64,000 nt of DNA from Capsicum annuum (lineage: Eukaryota > Streptophyta > Magnoliopsida > Solanales > Solanaceae): assembly GCF_002878395.1 (NCBI RefSeq), contig NC_061111.1:30803196-30867195 (forward strand), read 5' to 3'. This document shows positions 40,954 to 54,233 of the stretch, in pieces. The translations under genes and the position numbers were made by a program. Position 1 is the first letter of the stretch. Every line of letters begins with the position of its first letter. The notes beneath the pieces are model-generated. The model made no database searches and was not told the origin of the DNA. It was given only the letters and a program-made list of their open reading frames with translations.

Positions 40954-43256
40954 TGTCACGATCCAAGTCTACCCCTTACACGACAATGGTGCTTACGATC
41001 ACAAGTGACCACAAGCTAATCCATGTGATGGTACCTTCTTAGAGTATTGAATAAAATAATAATAATGGACACGTGTGAAAAATAACTGATAAAGCCATAA
41101 AGTCTGAATATTGGAAATACAAATGAATCACAAGTCTGAAACATCTGATAAGACTGATAAAACTGACTAACTATCTAACTGACTATGTAAAATGTCAGAA
41201 AAGCCTCTAACTGACTGAGGAATTGATGGTACAATCCCCCAACTAACTCCAACTGACTGAAAATACAAAACTACTGAAATAACTAAAATAATCAATCTTG
41301 CCCTCGATGGATGAGGACTCACAATTACTGTTGCTGGGTATGCTAAACTGTCTAAGCACGATCAGGAAACTGAGCATCCAAACCTATGATATAAGATATC
41401 ATAGCGTAAAAGAGAGTATGCAGTTAGTACTTTGAATATACTGATATATGAGATGAGGTCTGGCTGAAATGCATAAGGTACTGTGCACATGAGATAAGGA
41501 CTAACTGACCAACATGAAATACTGAGCATGAATGCATGAAAACTGTGATATCTGAAAAATGCAAGACCAAGCATATACATATTTCTAAAATAATCTGAAA
41601 TCTGAAAGACTGAAATCTATATAACGAATAACTATAAATTTGTATGCTTTGGTCAAGTGAACTTGAACTGAATATACACTGAATACTGTACTAAGACTGT
41701 GAGAGGTATCATTTAACCGATATGCCCCAATCTGAGCTAATCGAGGTCCAACCTGTAACCCCAATTGGAAGGGTGTTAGTACTGTACCACGGGTACTAAT
41801 AATGGCTGTGTGGATCTACTAAACCAGTGTCCCAAAGGACTAATGAGACAACTGGCAGGTGCTCTAATGAGATAGATGTCACCCTCAACTGGTAGGTAAA
41901 CACTTTATCAACCCTTAACTGGCAGGTAGACATCTCTAACCTACGTTGGCTATGTATTTATGGAACTCAGGGATTGCTACTAAGGGTCACACCCTCTACT
42001 AGCAGGTGAGCCCCCATCTCTAGGTTCGCTCGATGCTAAATCCTACTCCCAACTGAACTGACATTGGAACTGAAACTGGACTGAGTTTAACTAAACATTA
42101 TTTCATAACTGATAGTGCTCATTATGATCATATTAATTGAATAAATAAGAATAATCATAGTTTAACTGAATTATACTTGAAAATCTAAAAGTCATGTAAA
42201 ACACGTAGGTATCGAGTATTCATAACCCTCCAGCACTAAATAATCACTGAATGTAATAACAAGCTTAAAACTGTAGTAAAGGATCATGGTTCAAAACCCA
42301 TAAGCATGAATATTTCATCAAACATGTGGGGATCATGAATTTAACATGGGAATACTTGCTAAGAATCATAAATTTAGGATTCATCATAAAATTCACTTGA
42401 ATAAAGCATGGGAAACTCAAATTCATAGCATGAGGAATTCAAAATATTGCATGGGATCATACATGAACTGAATTGCATTTAAATTGCCATAGAAACATGA
42501 ATTAAACCCATCTTAAGCAATACAAAATACAATAATGATAGAAAAATTTAATCTTTAATCGAAAAGAGGGTTTTTGGGCTCCATGGGTGAAAGAAACCCA
42601 TGAATGAGCATCCCACACACCTTAAACCTTTAACTTGAAAGAGAAACACCAATATTGATGCTTTCTTGAAGGTTCTTGAACTTGGGAAACTTGAATTCTT
42701 GATTTCTTGGGGAGAAAGGAATTGAATTTGTGTTCTTAGGGAAAAAGAATGGCTTTATTGGGAGAAAAATTGGAGAAGAAGGGCAAAATTATACCTTAAT
42801 TGATGCCCAAATCATGTTATGAACGATTGGTTTGAGGGGGAAAAGACCCAATTGCCTATCAGGCATTTAAATTTAAAACTGGACGTGATAGGCTTATCAA
42901 AACGCGGTCTAATCATAGTCAGTCATTTCACTCACCGTGACGCAGTGAACATGGGAACGGGAATAGGGTCGTGATGTGGGTTTATCGTGGTAACCCTTTT
43001 GTTCTGTGATCCAAACATGCCGTAAACCTTGTCCGAAAAATCCAAACTTCTCTGAGACACACTTCTTACATCCTTGAACAGGAATCAACTCAAAAACTAA
43101 TATCTCGTGGTTGGGAAGACCAAATTAAAAATTCTCAAAGTTTAGTGGAATTAAAAATGACTAAGTTCACAACACTTGGTGAAATTTTCATGCCTTAAGC
43201 CCTTTATGCATGCAACTGAAAGCTGAACAGAGCTAAGATTAGTACGGTATATTACA
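40954..43256 (-). repeat. 5' LTR of gypsy G
   Basis: 2,303 bp from TGTCACGATCC (plus-strand left) to GTATATTACA, followed by GGTAA. It aligns with 33,992-36,302 throughout. The minisatellite has three units here. Confidence 0.92.
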
Positions 43257-43261
43257 GGTAA

Positions 43262-44560
43262 GCTTTTGATTAATACTTTTCATGACTTCATCCGATGATT
43301 TGAATAACAAGGGATACCTTGACTACATCTCATAATCTGATTCCTACTTAGCCTCCCTGAACTTTTGATTCCTCCACAATACCTTCACCAAAGCTATTTC
43401 CTTAGTTCTTAACTTCTGAACTTGCTTATCAAAAATTTCAACAAGAACTTCCTCATAAGATGGAGAATCTGTTACACTAATATCCTCTACAGGAACTACA
43501 AGGGAATGGTCACCTACACATTTTTAAGCTTATATATTGAATTCGCAAACCTCTTAACTCCTTTCATAGGAAAGACTTTTAAGAACACTCAATCGTCCAC
43601 CTCAAACTCTACTTCTCTCCATCTCACATTAGCATATGAATTTTGGCGACTTTGAGTGGTCTTAAGACTTTCTTTAATAAGCTTTACTTTCTCTATTTAC
43701 TGATGCACAAGATCAGGCCTAAATGATCTAGTTTCACCAACCTCATACCATCCGACCTACATCTCCTACTACAAAGAGCCTCAAATGAAATCATCTGGAT
43801 ACTGGAGTGATAACTATTAATATATGAGACCTATATAAGAGACAAATGGTCCACCCAAATATCCTTAAAGTTAATAAAGCAGGCCCTTAGCATATCTTCT
43901 AAAGTTTGAATAGTGTGCTCTGCCTGTCCATTCATCTAAGGATGGAAAGTAGTTTTAAGATTCACCTATGTACCTAAACCTTTCTGGAAAGATTGCGAAA
44001 ACTGAGAAGAAAATTGCACACCATAGTTGGATATAATGGAAATGGGAGCCTCATGCAACCGAACAATCTCTTTAATATATAACTTCACATAATCCTCTCC
44101 CAAATAATTTGTTTTTACTGACAAAAAATGGGCAGACTTGGTCATCCTTTCAATAATGACCCAAATGGAATCATACTGATTTTAGAAATGCAGAAGATCA
44201 TTAATGAAATCCATGTTAATCATCTCCCATTTCCACATAGGAATAGCTATATCTTGGGAAGTCCACCAGGTCTTAAATTCTTACCTTAACTTGTTGACAA
44301 TTTAAACACTTAGCAACAAAATCTGCCACATCCATTTTCATGTTATTCAACTAATACACCTTCTTTAAGTCATGATATATTTTAGTAGAATCAGTATGAA
44401 CAACATACCTGGAGACATAAGCCTCAATCAAGATCCTTTATCGTAGTCCATCAACATCAGGAACACACAGTCTCCCTTAATACCGTAATATACCATCTCT
44501 CCAATTTCAAATGCCAAAACCTTTTGCTAGCCGACATCTTTCTTGATTCACATTAATATG
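43262..44560 (-). pseudogene. Integrase of gypsy F
   Basis: Minus-strand scraps match gypsy integrase: the C-terminal part at about 43,560-43,620 (the phrase before CHEWREVEFEVDD-like text), the core around 43,780-44,200 with its family words around the region of NSYHSS and RSRRCRSDGMRLVKLDHL-like sequence, and zinc-finger cysteines around 44,280-44,350. Stops are very frequent, and catalytic residues cannot be vouched for. The 77-codon plus-strand frame at 43,422-43,655 is a shadow. Confidence 0.6.
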
Positions 44561-45200
44561 GGGTCACTAGCCTGTTTCTCCTTAACTTCAACACACAAGA
44601 ATGACTTATCCACTTTATGAAAGATCACTCCTCTATCCTCAACGTCTAAAAGTCATACTCCTAAATTAGCAAGCCGATGGATATGCTTTACCAACTCCTT
44701 ATTTTCCTCAACCACATGAGAAAGGCTACCCATGGACAACCTACTAAGAGTATCAACAACAACATAAGCCTTATTTTTGTGGTAGTGCAAGCTTATGTCA
44801 TAATCCTTCAATAGATCAAGCCAATTCCTTTTCCTGAGATTTAGTTCTTTCTACATGAACACATATTGTAGACTCTTGAGATCAATGAAAACATCTACAT
44901 GTACCCCATACATATAGTGAAGCAAAATCTTAAGTGCAAATACCATAACCGCCAATTCAAGATCATGGGTGAGATAATTCTTCTTATGAACCTTAAGTTG
45001 TCTGGATGGATAAGCTACTACCTTACCATGCTGCATAAGTACACAATCAAGTCCCACCCAGGACACATCACAATAAACCACGAATCCCCTAGTACCCTCA
45101 GAAAGAATCAAAATAGGAGTCATAGTCAACTGGTCTTTCAACCTCTCAAAACTACTCTCACAAGCATTAGACCACAAGAACTTCAAATTTCTCCAAGTAG
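44561..45200 (-). pseudogene. RNase H and linker of gypsy F
   Basis: The open piece 45,186-44,851 reads [76 protein letters not shown], the gypsy RNase H with Asp in YCD (usually YCDAS) and Glu in LE. It is followed by ADTLSRLSMGSLSHVV-like text at about 44,690-44,770. This region is unusually well kept. Confidence 0.85.
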
Positions 45201-45990
45201 ATTAGTTAGTAGAGCAGCTATAGATGAAATACTTTCCACAAATCTCCTATAGCGACCTTCCAGACCCATGAACCTCTGAATGTCGATTGAAGTGATTGGC
45301 TTAGATTATTTCTTTACCGCCTTAATTTTTTGTGGATCAACCTTAATCCCTTTGCTAGAAATAATATGCCCAAGAAAAGTCACAACACTAAGCCAGAACT
45401 CATAATTGGAAAGTTTGGCATACAACTCTTGGTCCTTAAGGGTTTGAAGTATAATATGGAGGTTATTAATATGTTCCTCCTCACTTTTAGAGTACACCAA
45501 AATATCATCAATGAAGACTATAACGGACAAATCTAAAAACTATCTAAATACTTTGTTAATAAAATCCATAGAAGTTACAGGTGCATTAGTTAAGCCAAAG
45601 GACATAACTAGAAATTCATAATGACTATATCGAGTTCGAAATACGGTATTAGGAATGTCAACTTCCTGAACCTTCAACTGATGATAACCTGAATAGAGGT
45701 TTATTTTGGAGAAACACCTAGCACCCTGAAGGTGGTCAATGAGATCATCAAATCTAGGAAGAGGGTACTTATTCTTCACTATAACCTTACTCAATTGATG
45801 GTAATCTATGCAATACAAAGGGAAACATTTTTCTTTCAAAGGAAAAAAAATGGGAGAACCCTAAGGAGAGACACTAGGATGTATGAAATCCTTATCAATT
45901 AGGTCTTTCAATTGATTTTTCAATTCTTTTAGATCTATAGGAGTCATTCTATACGATGAAATAAAAATGGGCTGAGTATTGGTAAAATAT
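45201..45990 (-). pseudogene. Reverse transcriptase of gypsy F
   Basis: 45,839-45,540 gives [47 protein letters not shown] and [16 protein letters not shown]; the first catalytic Asp (FSKIDL in G) is Asn here. 45,530-45,306 gives [18 protein letters not shown] with the FIDD site at 45,504-45,515 intact and VTFLGHIISSKGIKVDPQKI. The two pieces are divided by a stop at about 45,537. Confidence 0.87.
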
Positions 45991-45999
45991 CACTCCCAA

Positions 46000-46565
46000 A
46001 GTCTATTTCTTTATCAAGAGGAATTAAGAAAGATAATCACAGAAAACTTTGGAAAACTAATTAACTATAGGAGTAGACTACAACAATGGACCTTCAAAGT
46101 TAGAATCTTTCACTTAGACTAGATGATACAAACATCCTTTAAATATCAACTTCTGGGATCTGAGATAAGAAATAATTTTTCCTTTGGTGTCAAGGAATGA
46201 ACCTTCCATTCTAAGACTTACTCATTTGGAATATAAAAAGTAACTTTTCTGGTTGTACAATCTGAGGTGGCATAACAACAGTGAAGCCAATCTATTCATA
46301 GGATTACATCAAAATCTACCATATCAAGCTCTACCAGATCCACTATGATATCCCGATGAATAATAGACACCACACAATTTTTATAAAACCTCTTAGAAAT
46401 AATGAAATCACCAATATGAGTAGAAGCTGAGAATGGTTAAAAAATATTTTTGAGATCAAAATCAAAATTTGTAGCCACATAAGGGGTCTCATAAGGTAGA
46501 GAGCTCTGGGGTCAAGTAGTGCATAAGCATCATAAGATAAAAACTTTAACATACCTGTGACACCA
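46000..46565 (-). pseudogene. Protease of gypsy F
   Basis: Minus-strand text ALLDPRA at about 46,505-46,525 marks the active site, with Arg in the Gly position as in G, followed in another frame by a VDLVELDMVDFDVI-type stretch around 46,305-46,340. Two frame changes. Confidence 0.65.
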
Positions 46566-47290
46566 TTTGGTGATGCCTCTGAATTCTAGCGAGTAGACAA
46601 GACATATAGATGGTTATGACTCCCACCTATACTAGAAGTAGAGCCATTCATATCTGGGGTATTGTCGCCCTCAAAAGTACCTTTTAGATTCAGACATTCC
46701 CTATGAAAGTGGCCAGGCTGCCCTCAACTATAATACACACCTTTACCCAAAAGACATCTGACATGGTGAGCTTTTCCACAAATGGGGAAATGAGCATGAG
46801 ATGGTATTGATTGAATCATATTGGTCTGAAATTGAGTTCCTTGTGTCCTGGGGATGTTGTTAGGTTAAAATTATTGGTCACCCAATGTCTTGGAAGAAGA
46901 TGTACTAACTGACGACTGAGCATTACCCAAAGATTTCTTCGTGAACCATTTCTTTTCCCACTCACCACTATGTTGCTGACTAATATCATAATCCACTGAC
47001 CTATCCCTCTTGGTACGTTTCTATTTAGTTTCTGCTTGTTCCTTCTTCTCATCCTCTACTTGTTGCATATACACTACCAACCAGGATATGTCCATGTTGT
47101 TGTTCAACATCACCCCCTTACATTTTAACACCAAATCATTAAAAAGACCAGATGCAAACTTCTTTATACAAGATCTTATAATAGACACCAACTTTAGAGC
47201 ATAATGAGACAACTAAATGAACTTTAGAGAATATTTGTTAACACTCAACTTACTCTATTTCAGATTCACAAACTCCTCAGCCTTAGCTTC
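46566..47290 (-). pseudogene. Gag of gypsy F, cut by H
   Basis: The zinc knuckle (about 46,715-46,755) reads VYYSxGQPGHFHREC, with the first two Cys replaced by Tyr and a stop. Further in, 47,212-47,021 is open: YALKLVSIIRSCIKKFASGLFNDLVL and NMDISWLVVYMQQVEDEKK, a typical gypsy gag block. The LTR of H begins at 47,291, and the N-terminal part of F gag is not found beyond H, so it was deleted. Confidence 0.8.
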
Positions 47291-49282
47291 CGTCATGAAC
47301 CGAACTAGGGCTTGGCCGTGATGGGTATTCAAGTTCATCGAGGACCAGAGACCACCCCCATAACCTATTCCAACGTAACTAATATATATATATATATATG
47401 ACAAGATAGGTAAGATAAACCCAAAAGTCTATATGAGATCAATATCCAAAAACCATCCACTATAACAAAACTACTACCGAAATCAACCATAATCCCCATA
47501 TCCACAGTAGTCCAATAAAACCTTTAACAAATCGAATACCAGTAAAATGTTGGGACATGCGCCCGACCATGGCCAAAACAAATCTAAGATAAAGCCTAAG
47601 ACAAGGGAAATCAAAACATGAAATGAATTCTTTAGAAGGATGGAAGACCACCATGTCAAGTCAACTCTCGATCTAACGACGAACACCTAATCACTATGCA
47701 GGAATGGTAGACTTCCCTTTGGATCCTGAATCACATAGGGATACAGCATCTGAAAATAGTTAGTGCTTGGAGCGCTAGCATGTAACTCAAGGATAAAGTA
47801 GTAAAGTAATTCCATAAGCCTAAATATTAATACCAGTAAAATTCAATGCACGACATTATATGCAATACGTACATATATATGTATATCATATGCCGGGGAA
47901 AAGGAGCAAGGTTTAGCATGTATTTTTAAATCATTGACTTGGATTGTGTAGCTCTACCATCCTTAAGGCACCCAGGGCTATATGGGTTCAGTTTTCTGCT
48001 AAAAGGGCCCCAATGCATATTAGTTGCATGTATAGAAGAAAACTCGAGAAGGATAATGCCATACCAAAGTATAAAGTGTGTCTCATGCACATGGTTACCA
48101 TGACCAAACCTCACGTCGGTAAATATGAAATTTCAGTATCAGTCCCCTCGGGACCTCCACCTTCCACTGATTTCCTAGAAAACCCTTTTTAAGCCCATAG
48201 TAAAATAATTTACATATTCCCAACCATTTATCAAGGAGTCTTTTAATTAGGCATTTCCCGTTGGTACCATCATACCAAAATTAGAGCTTACAACTCTATT
48301 TTGTTTTTGCCATACAAAACCATTAAACCAAGTTGACTCCACAGTTTCCACCTTATAAACCAAAGCCATGACCACCAAGGCCTTTTCAAAACCATTTGAA
48401 AACCAAACCAATTACATTCATGTTACAATTACCATTTATGCAATGCAAAGTTCCAAAAAAGAATAGCCAAACCAAGTGATGAATCATATTCCAAATCCAA
48501 TTATGCAAGTGGGTTAAGGTCATTATCAATTTCCATACCAAAAATTATTTGGAAAATCCATTGTACCCCTAAATTCATTCACCATTCCCATGCACCCAAA
48601 GAGTTCATAAATAATCAATTCAATGCATAACAATTCAATAATAATCATGGGAAAATATTTAAACAAAATATAGTGAAAACCCTCGACCCATAGTTCTAAA
48701 CCTAACATTAAAAATATGCATAATAATAACTAATTCATTCTATAAAGGAAAGATAAGTATAGGGAAAGAGGTACATGCCTTAATTGCCAAGAAATTCGAG
48801 CAAAACCATACCCTTAGGACCCTAAATGTCACCTCCTTGAACCCTAGACTTGAGTTAAACAGGGGAATTTAAGAGAGGATGGTTGAGAGTAATGAGAATG
48901 ACCTTCATATATTGAAAACTTATAGAAATAGGTCCTAATAGTGATTAAAAATCATTTGTAGGTGAAAGGAACCCTTTAACCCTCATCCTATTTTAAGAGA
49001 ACAAGACAACTTGGAATTACTATAGGTCCATGGTACTGACCTTGTTTAGGTGATTATCTTTCGTATCACGGAGGTTATCGCAGAGACTAACCTTCATGGC
49101 ATGCTAATATCACAGAGGCTTACTACCTTCGTGACCCAAAACCACCCCGAACCTTATCTAAAAATTCTAAAACTCTTCTAGGTTACCCTTTTAACATCTC
49201 CGAGCATAATTTGTGTAAAAAATCAATAGTTCAAACATGGGACGACCAAAACTAAATTACCCAAAATTTTGAGGGTGTTACA
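47291..49282 (-). repeat. 3' LTR of gypsy H
   Basis: 1,992 bp. The plus-strand right end GGGTGTTACA gives the minus-strand start TGTAACACCC; the other end is CGTCATGAACC (TG now CG). An AT run lies at about 47,381-47,399. Confidence 0.87.
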
Positions 49283-49300
49283 TTACCCCCATAGGATCAT
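49283..49300 (-). other. Polypurine tract of gypsy H
   Basis: Minus strand GATCCTATGGGGGTAA next to the LTR start at 49,282. Confidence 0.7.
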
Positions 49301-49439
49301 TCATCCTCAAATGATGATATAAGACACGTTTTGCACAAGAATGATATCAACACACCAAAATCAAAAGATAAACTTGGATAACACCAAATAAGAACCAAAG
49401 TCATACCTCAAGATTCTTCATCTATCACATAGAATAGAA

Positions 49440-50780
49440 ATAGATACTTAGCCTTTATACCCTCTTCCACCTCCCAAGTGGGTTATTCCACTTTATGGTT
49501 CCCCCAAAGGACCTTTTCCAATGAACTTGTCTATCTAAGATTTCTACCGGAACCTCTTCGTAATATAGGGAATCTGAGACACCGACATTATCAATAGGCA
49601 CCACCAAGAAAGGATCACTCACACATTTTCTTAACATGGACACATCAAACACAAGGTGAATAGAAACCAAACTCAGACAATTCTAACTTATAAGAAACAC
49701 TTCCCACTCTCTTTAAAATCAAATAATAACCAACATAACAAGGAACGAGCCTCCCCTTCTTTCTAAAATGCATCACTCCCTTCATAGGAGATACTTTCAA
49801 GAACACCCAATCATCCACATCAAACTTCAACCCTCTTTACCTCATGTCCGCATAGGACTTTTGGCGACTTTGGGAAGTCTTAAGCCTATCCTGGATCACC
49901 TTCACTTTCCACAACTTGATGAACTAAATCAAGACCGAGCTACCTTGCCTCATAAACTTCGAACCACCCAATGGGAGATCTTTACCTTATACCATACAAT
50001 ACCTCAAATGAATCCATACCAATGCTAGAGTGATAGCTATTGTTGTACATAAATTCCACAAAAGGTATGTGGTCAACCCAATTGTCACCATGATCAATTA
50101 CACAGGCTCGAAGCATATCTTCAATGTCTAAATAGTGCTTTTCTCTTAGCTATCTATCTGTGGGTGGAAAACGGTACTAAGAGCCACTTTAGTCCCCAAA
50201 CCTCGCTAAAATAACTGCCAAAAATAAATGAGAACTAAGTACCATGATAAGAAATAATGGAACTGGACCACCATGCAACTTCACAATCTCTTGATTAAAC
50301 AAGTTTGCATAGTCCTCAGCAGAATAATTAATCCTTACTGGCAAGAAGTTAGCAAACTTAGTCATTCTATCCATGATGACACAAATATAATCAATCTGAT
50401 TTCGAGTTCACGGAAGGTCGGTAACAAATCCATATTTATGACTTCCCATTTCAATACAGGCAACTCTATTTCTTGAGACAACCCACCAGGCCTCAAGTGT
50501 TTCACTTTCACTTACTAACACACCATGCACTTAGCTACAAAATTAGCCGCATCCCTCTTCATGTTGTTCCACCAATAGATCTTCTTAAGGTTGTGATACA
50601 TATTCATCGAACCATGATGAATCAAATAACATGACTCATGAGCTTCGGCAAAAATTCTACCTAGCAACCCATCCACATCAGGAACACACAGCCTCCCTTG
50701 GTACCTCAAGATTCCATCACCACCAATCTCAAAGGCCATCACCCACTGCCTACCCACAACATTCTTGATTTACATCAAGA
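49440..50780 (-). pseudogene. Integrase of gypsy H with probable chromodomain remnant
   Basis: 50,757-50,515 holds the zinc finger, GRLCVPDVDGLLGRIFAEAH, then HHGSMNMYHNLKKIYWW and AKCMVC. 50,374-50,189 holds MDRMTKFANFLPVRINYSAEDYANLF from the core. 49,830-49,645 gives FLKVSPMKGVMHFRKKGRL and 49,670-49,455 gives VFDVSMLRKCVSDPFLVVP, YYEEVPVEILDRQVHWKR, which in relatives leads into a chromodomain. The chromodomain end itself is not clear. Stops and shifts lie between the pieces. Confidence 0.83.
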
Positions 50781-51420
50781 TAGGGTCCAACACCTATTTC
50801 TCCTTCACTTTAGTACCAAGAGATGACTTCACCACTTCCTGCATAAACACACAACCATGGTGAATATCCTTTACCAAGTCCCGCTTCTCTTCCTCCACCT
50901 ATAAGTTCCTTATAGATAACCTGCTAAGAGCATCAGCAACCACGTTAGCCTTTCCTGGATGATAGAGGAGACTCAAGTCATAGTCTTTAAGAAATTCGAG
51001 CCACCTCTTTTGCCAGAGATTTAACTCCTTCTAGGTAAATAAATATTGCAGGATCTTATGATCTGAAAAGATGTCTACATGGACCTCATATAGATAATGC
51101 CACCAAATATTCAATGTGAACACCACAACCAATAACTCCTAATCATGAGTTGGATAATTCCTCTCATGAACTTTTAACTGCCTAGAAACATACGCTACCA
51201 TCTTGCCATGTTACATCAATACAGAACCAAGTCCCACACGGGATACATCATAATAAACCATGAAGCCATCAATACCCTCGAGCAAAGTCAAAACTGGACC
51301 AGAAGTAAATTTATCTTTTAACTTCTCAAATATTCCTTCACAAGCATTGGACCATAAAAACTTAACCTTGTTTTAAGTCATCCTAGTCAAAGATGCAACA
51401 ATTGACAAAAAGCTCTCCAC
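50781..51420 (-). pseudogene. RNase H and linker of gypsy H
   Basis: Text traces [16 protein letters not shown] words around 50,900-50,960 and RNase H scraps ([17 protein letters not shown]-like) at 51,090-51,370. It is broken by many stops and judged by position and neighbours. Confidence 0.6.
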
Positions 51421-51429
51421 AAATCTCCT

Positions 51430-52258
51430 ATAATAACCCGCTAAACCCTAGAAGCTCTGAGTATCAATTGGAGTCATGGATCTAGGCTACTTCTTAACCA
51501 CAACCTTATATGGATCGACCATTATCTCTTCACTAGAAACAAAATGACCCAGAAAAGTAACAATATTCAACCAAAACTCACAATTCAAAAACTTAGCATA
51601 TAATTGTTGATCTTTTTAGGGTCTGTAACATAACACAGAGGTAATTGGTATGATCTATCTCACTTTTCAAATAGACCAGGATATCATCTATAAATATAAT
51701 CATGAATAAGTCGAAAAACTGATGGAATGCCCAATTCATGAGATCAATAAATTCCGCCGGGCATTGGTCACCTAAAAAATATGACAAAGAACTCATAATG
51801 GCCATATCAATTATGAAAAGCAGTCTTAGGGATGTCCTCTTCCCTAATATTAAGCTGATGATAACCCAGCCGAAGGTCAATCTTAGAGAAATACCTAGCA
51901 CCTTGAAGTTGGTCAAATAGATCATAAACCTAGGAAGAGGGTACTTATTCTTCATAGTTACCTTGTTCAACTAATGATATCAATACTAATTCGAAGAGAA
52001 CCATCCTTCTTACATACGAAAAGAACAGGAGCACCCCATGGAGACATACTAGGGCAGATAAAACCCTTGTTAAGAAGATCCTTTAACTTCTCCTTAAGTT
52101 TCTTCAAATCGTTTGAAGCTATCCTATACAAAGGGATAGAGATAGGAACAGTGTCCTGAAGAAGATCAACAAAAAAATTAATTTCCCTATTGGGAGGGAC
52201 ACTAGGAAGATCATTAGGGAAGACCTTAGGAAATTCACTAAACACGGGAATGGATCAT
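51430..52258 (-). pseudogene. Reverse transcriptase of gypsy H
   Basis: 52,245-51,967 gives FPKVFPNDLPSVPPNREINF, LKEKLKDLLNKGFICPSMSP and [17 protein letters not shown]. 51,970-51,593 starts [14 protein letters not shown], then runs out of frame, and returns at [19 protein letters not shown] with the FIDD site at 51,683-51,694. The FSKIDL site is lost to a frame change. Confidence 0.83.
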
Positions 52259-52261
52259 AAA

Positions 52262-52740
52262 GAAGTACCCTCCGAGTTAGAATCCTTAACCCAAACTAGA
52301 TGATAAAGACACCCCTTGGAACTTAATTTTCGGGTTCTAAGATATGATATGAACCTTTCTTTAGGAACTAAGGAACTCCCTCTCCACTCAATAATTGGCT
52401 CATTAGGGATTTCAAAAATGACCTTACGGGTCCAACAGTCTAAAAAGGCATAGCACAAATCCAACCAATCCATTCCCAAGATGACATCAAAATATAATAT
52501 GTCTAATTCAAAAAAAATCCACCAAAGTTTCCCTACCACTAACAGATACCACACAACTCCTATAGACACTTCTAGTAATGACAGAGTCACCCATCGGGAT
52601 AGAAATAAAAAAGTGGTCCAAAAAGAACTCGGGACCAAAACCAAAATGCACAGTCATAAATGAGGTCACATAAGAAATATTAGATCCTGGGTAAAAAAAA
52701 TAGTAAATATCATGATAGAATAGATTTAACATACCAGTGA
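52262..52740 (-). pseudogene. Protease of gypsy H, active site destroyed
   Basis: The usual DPGAS site reads YPGSNISYVTSFM (about 52,690-52,660), so the catalytic Asp is Tyr. Downstream, 52,470 onward gives FDVILGMDWLDLCYAFLDCW and RFISYLRTRKLSSKGCLYHLVWVKD, the conserved block after the protease. Confidence 0.82.
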
Positions 52741-54071
52741 CGATATCAGGTGATTCTTCAGACTCCTGGGGAGTAGTAAGAGTATACAAGCAATTTTGGC
52801 CTGTGTCGGTACTATATGTGGCACCCCTTGGTGCAGGAGTTAACGACGTGGCAACTGGAACCTTATTAGCCCCCGAAGCACTTTTCCCCCAGGGAAATCC
52901 CTCAGTATATGTCCTAGCTGGCCATAATTGAAACACCAATTCATTCTCTCATCATAGAAACCATGTTAAAATTGACCACACATTTTATAAGAAGGATATG
53001 ATGGATTTGACTAGGCTCTACTTGCTTGAGATTGGGCACCTTGTGCCCTAGAACCATTACCACTCTGAAAACAACGATCTCTGAATGACTTCTGATAAGA
53101 AGCACTAGCCATCAAATATGAACTCGAGTCACCCCACCTCTTCTTAGACTATTTCCCACCATCTCTACCACTCTGTTGTTGACCTCCACCCTGATTGGGA
53201 TACCAAAATTTCTTACCCTGCCTTTCTCTCATATCCGCTTACTCTTTTTTTTCTCTTCAACCTATTATATATAAATCACAAGTCTAGAGATGTCCATATC
53301 CTTGTTCAACTAGACAGCTTTGCTCTCTAAAATCAACTTATGAGACAAATAGAAAGTAAATTTCCTTATTCTAGGCCTCATGGTAGACTCTAGCTCAGAA
53401 GCATATCGAGACAACTAGTGGAATTTCAAGGCAAAATTCTTCACTGACATCCTGTCTTTCTTCAAATTCACAAACTCCTCCACTTATATGTCCCTCAACT
53501 CCTGAGGAAAGAAGTGGTTAAGAAAGGCACTAGAGAAATCCTCCCATATAGCAGATTCAACATCATCACCCCTAAGATGCTCTTACTCCTTATACCATTG
53601 GAATACCATTCCTTCAACTAATAAGCAGTGGATTCCACACCCTTTACCTCAGTAGTATACATAACCTGAAAGATCTTATCCATCTCATTTATAAAACTTT
53701 AAGGACCCTCCTCAACCTTAGTACCGATAAAAGTCGAAGGGCTTAGCCTCATAAACTGGCCAACTCTAATGGCCTCAGATGAACTCCCAACAATACCAAT
53801 AGAACCCATCTGACGTGACTGAGATGTCACCAATTGAGTCAACAGATAAATGGATTGGAAAAACTCATCATTAGTAGTATCTCCCTAAGGTAACTGAACA
53901 AGAGTGTCACCCTCTGGAAAAGGATTAGTGGAGGCAGGTAGGACTCCATGGGGATAATCAGAAATAGTGCCCTAGATCGGGTCTGTACCCTATAAGTTGG
54001 ATGAGATCCGCCAACACTGTCCTCAAGCAAGATAGATGAGTTTACATGAGCTTCAGATTATTTAGGAGTCA
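52741..54071 (-). pseudogene. Gag of gypsy H
   Basis: ATG at 54,069-54,071 (MTPK, then stop, SEAHVNSSILLEDSVGG). The middle is fragmentary, with a FYNRLKRKKE-type remnant near 53,250, and a Gly/Gln/Ser-rich stretch (GGGQQQSGRDGGK) near 53,160-53,190. The knuckle WCFNYGQLGHILRDFP (about 52,935-52,890) has Tyr and Phe for two of the Cys. Confidence 0.75.
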
Positions 54072-54228
54072 TGATCTGAAATGAAAATAAATAAAAGTTA
54101 GAGAAATCCAAGACGTTAGACTCTATAGCCAAAAAATAAGACAACCATGAAAGGAAAATATTCTTAAGTTCCTCGTAGCCTCTCTCTTATAAGTGTGGTG
54201 TGCTACACCCATAAAAGAGACTCTACTT
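54072..54228 (-). other. Leader of gypsy H
   Basis: Untranslated leader with the words CCTCGTAGCCTCTC and GTGGTGTGCTACACCCATAA, shared with the leader of F at about 56,868-56,930. Confidence 0.6.
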
Positions 54229-54233
54229 GACAC

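Larger units (their letters stand above)
33992..43256 (-). mobile_element. Ty3/gypsy element G, complete (9,265 bp), chromovirus-like
   Basis: LTRs of 2,311 and 2,303 bp, target duplications GGTAA, primer site next to the 5' LTR and purine tract next to the 3' LTR. Gag-protease-RT-RNase H-integrase lie on the minus strand at 36,320-40,750. Phrases such as ADALSRFSMGS and the integrase end VYLKILPMKGVKRF place it in the Del/Tekay type of plant chromoviruses. It is riddled with stops and frame changes and cannot move by itself. It sits in gypsy F just inside F's 3' LTR. Confidence 0.93.

Noticed and set aside
44899..45252. 117-codon plus-strand frame
   Set aside because: Antisense shadow of gypsy F RNase H, which is clearly recognisable on the minus strand.
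49768..50028. 86-codon plus-strand frame
   Set aside because: Antisense shadow of the integrase C-terminal part of gypsy H.
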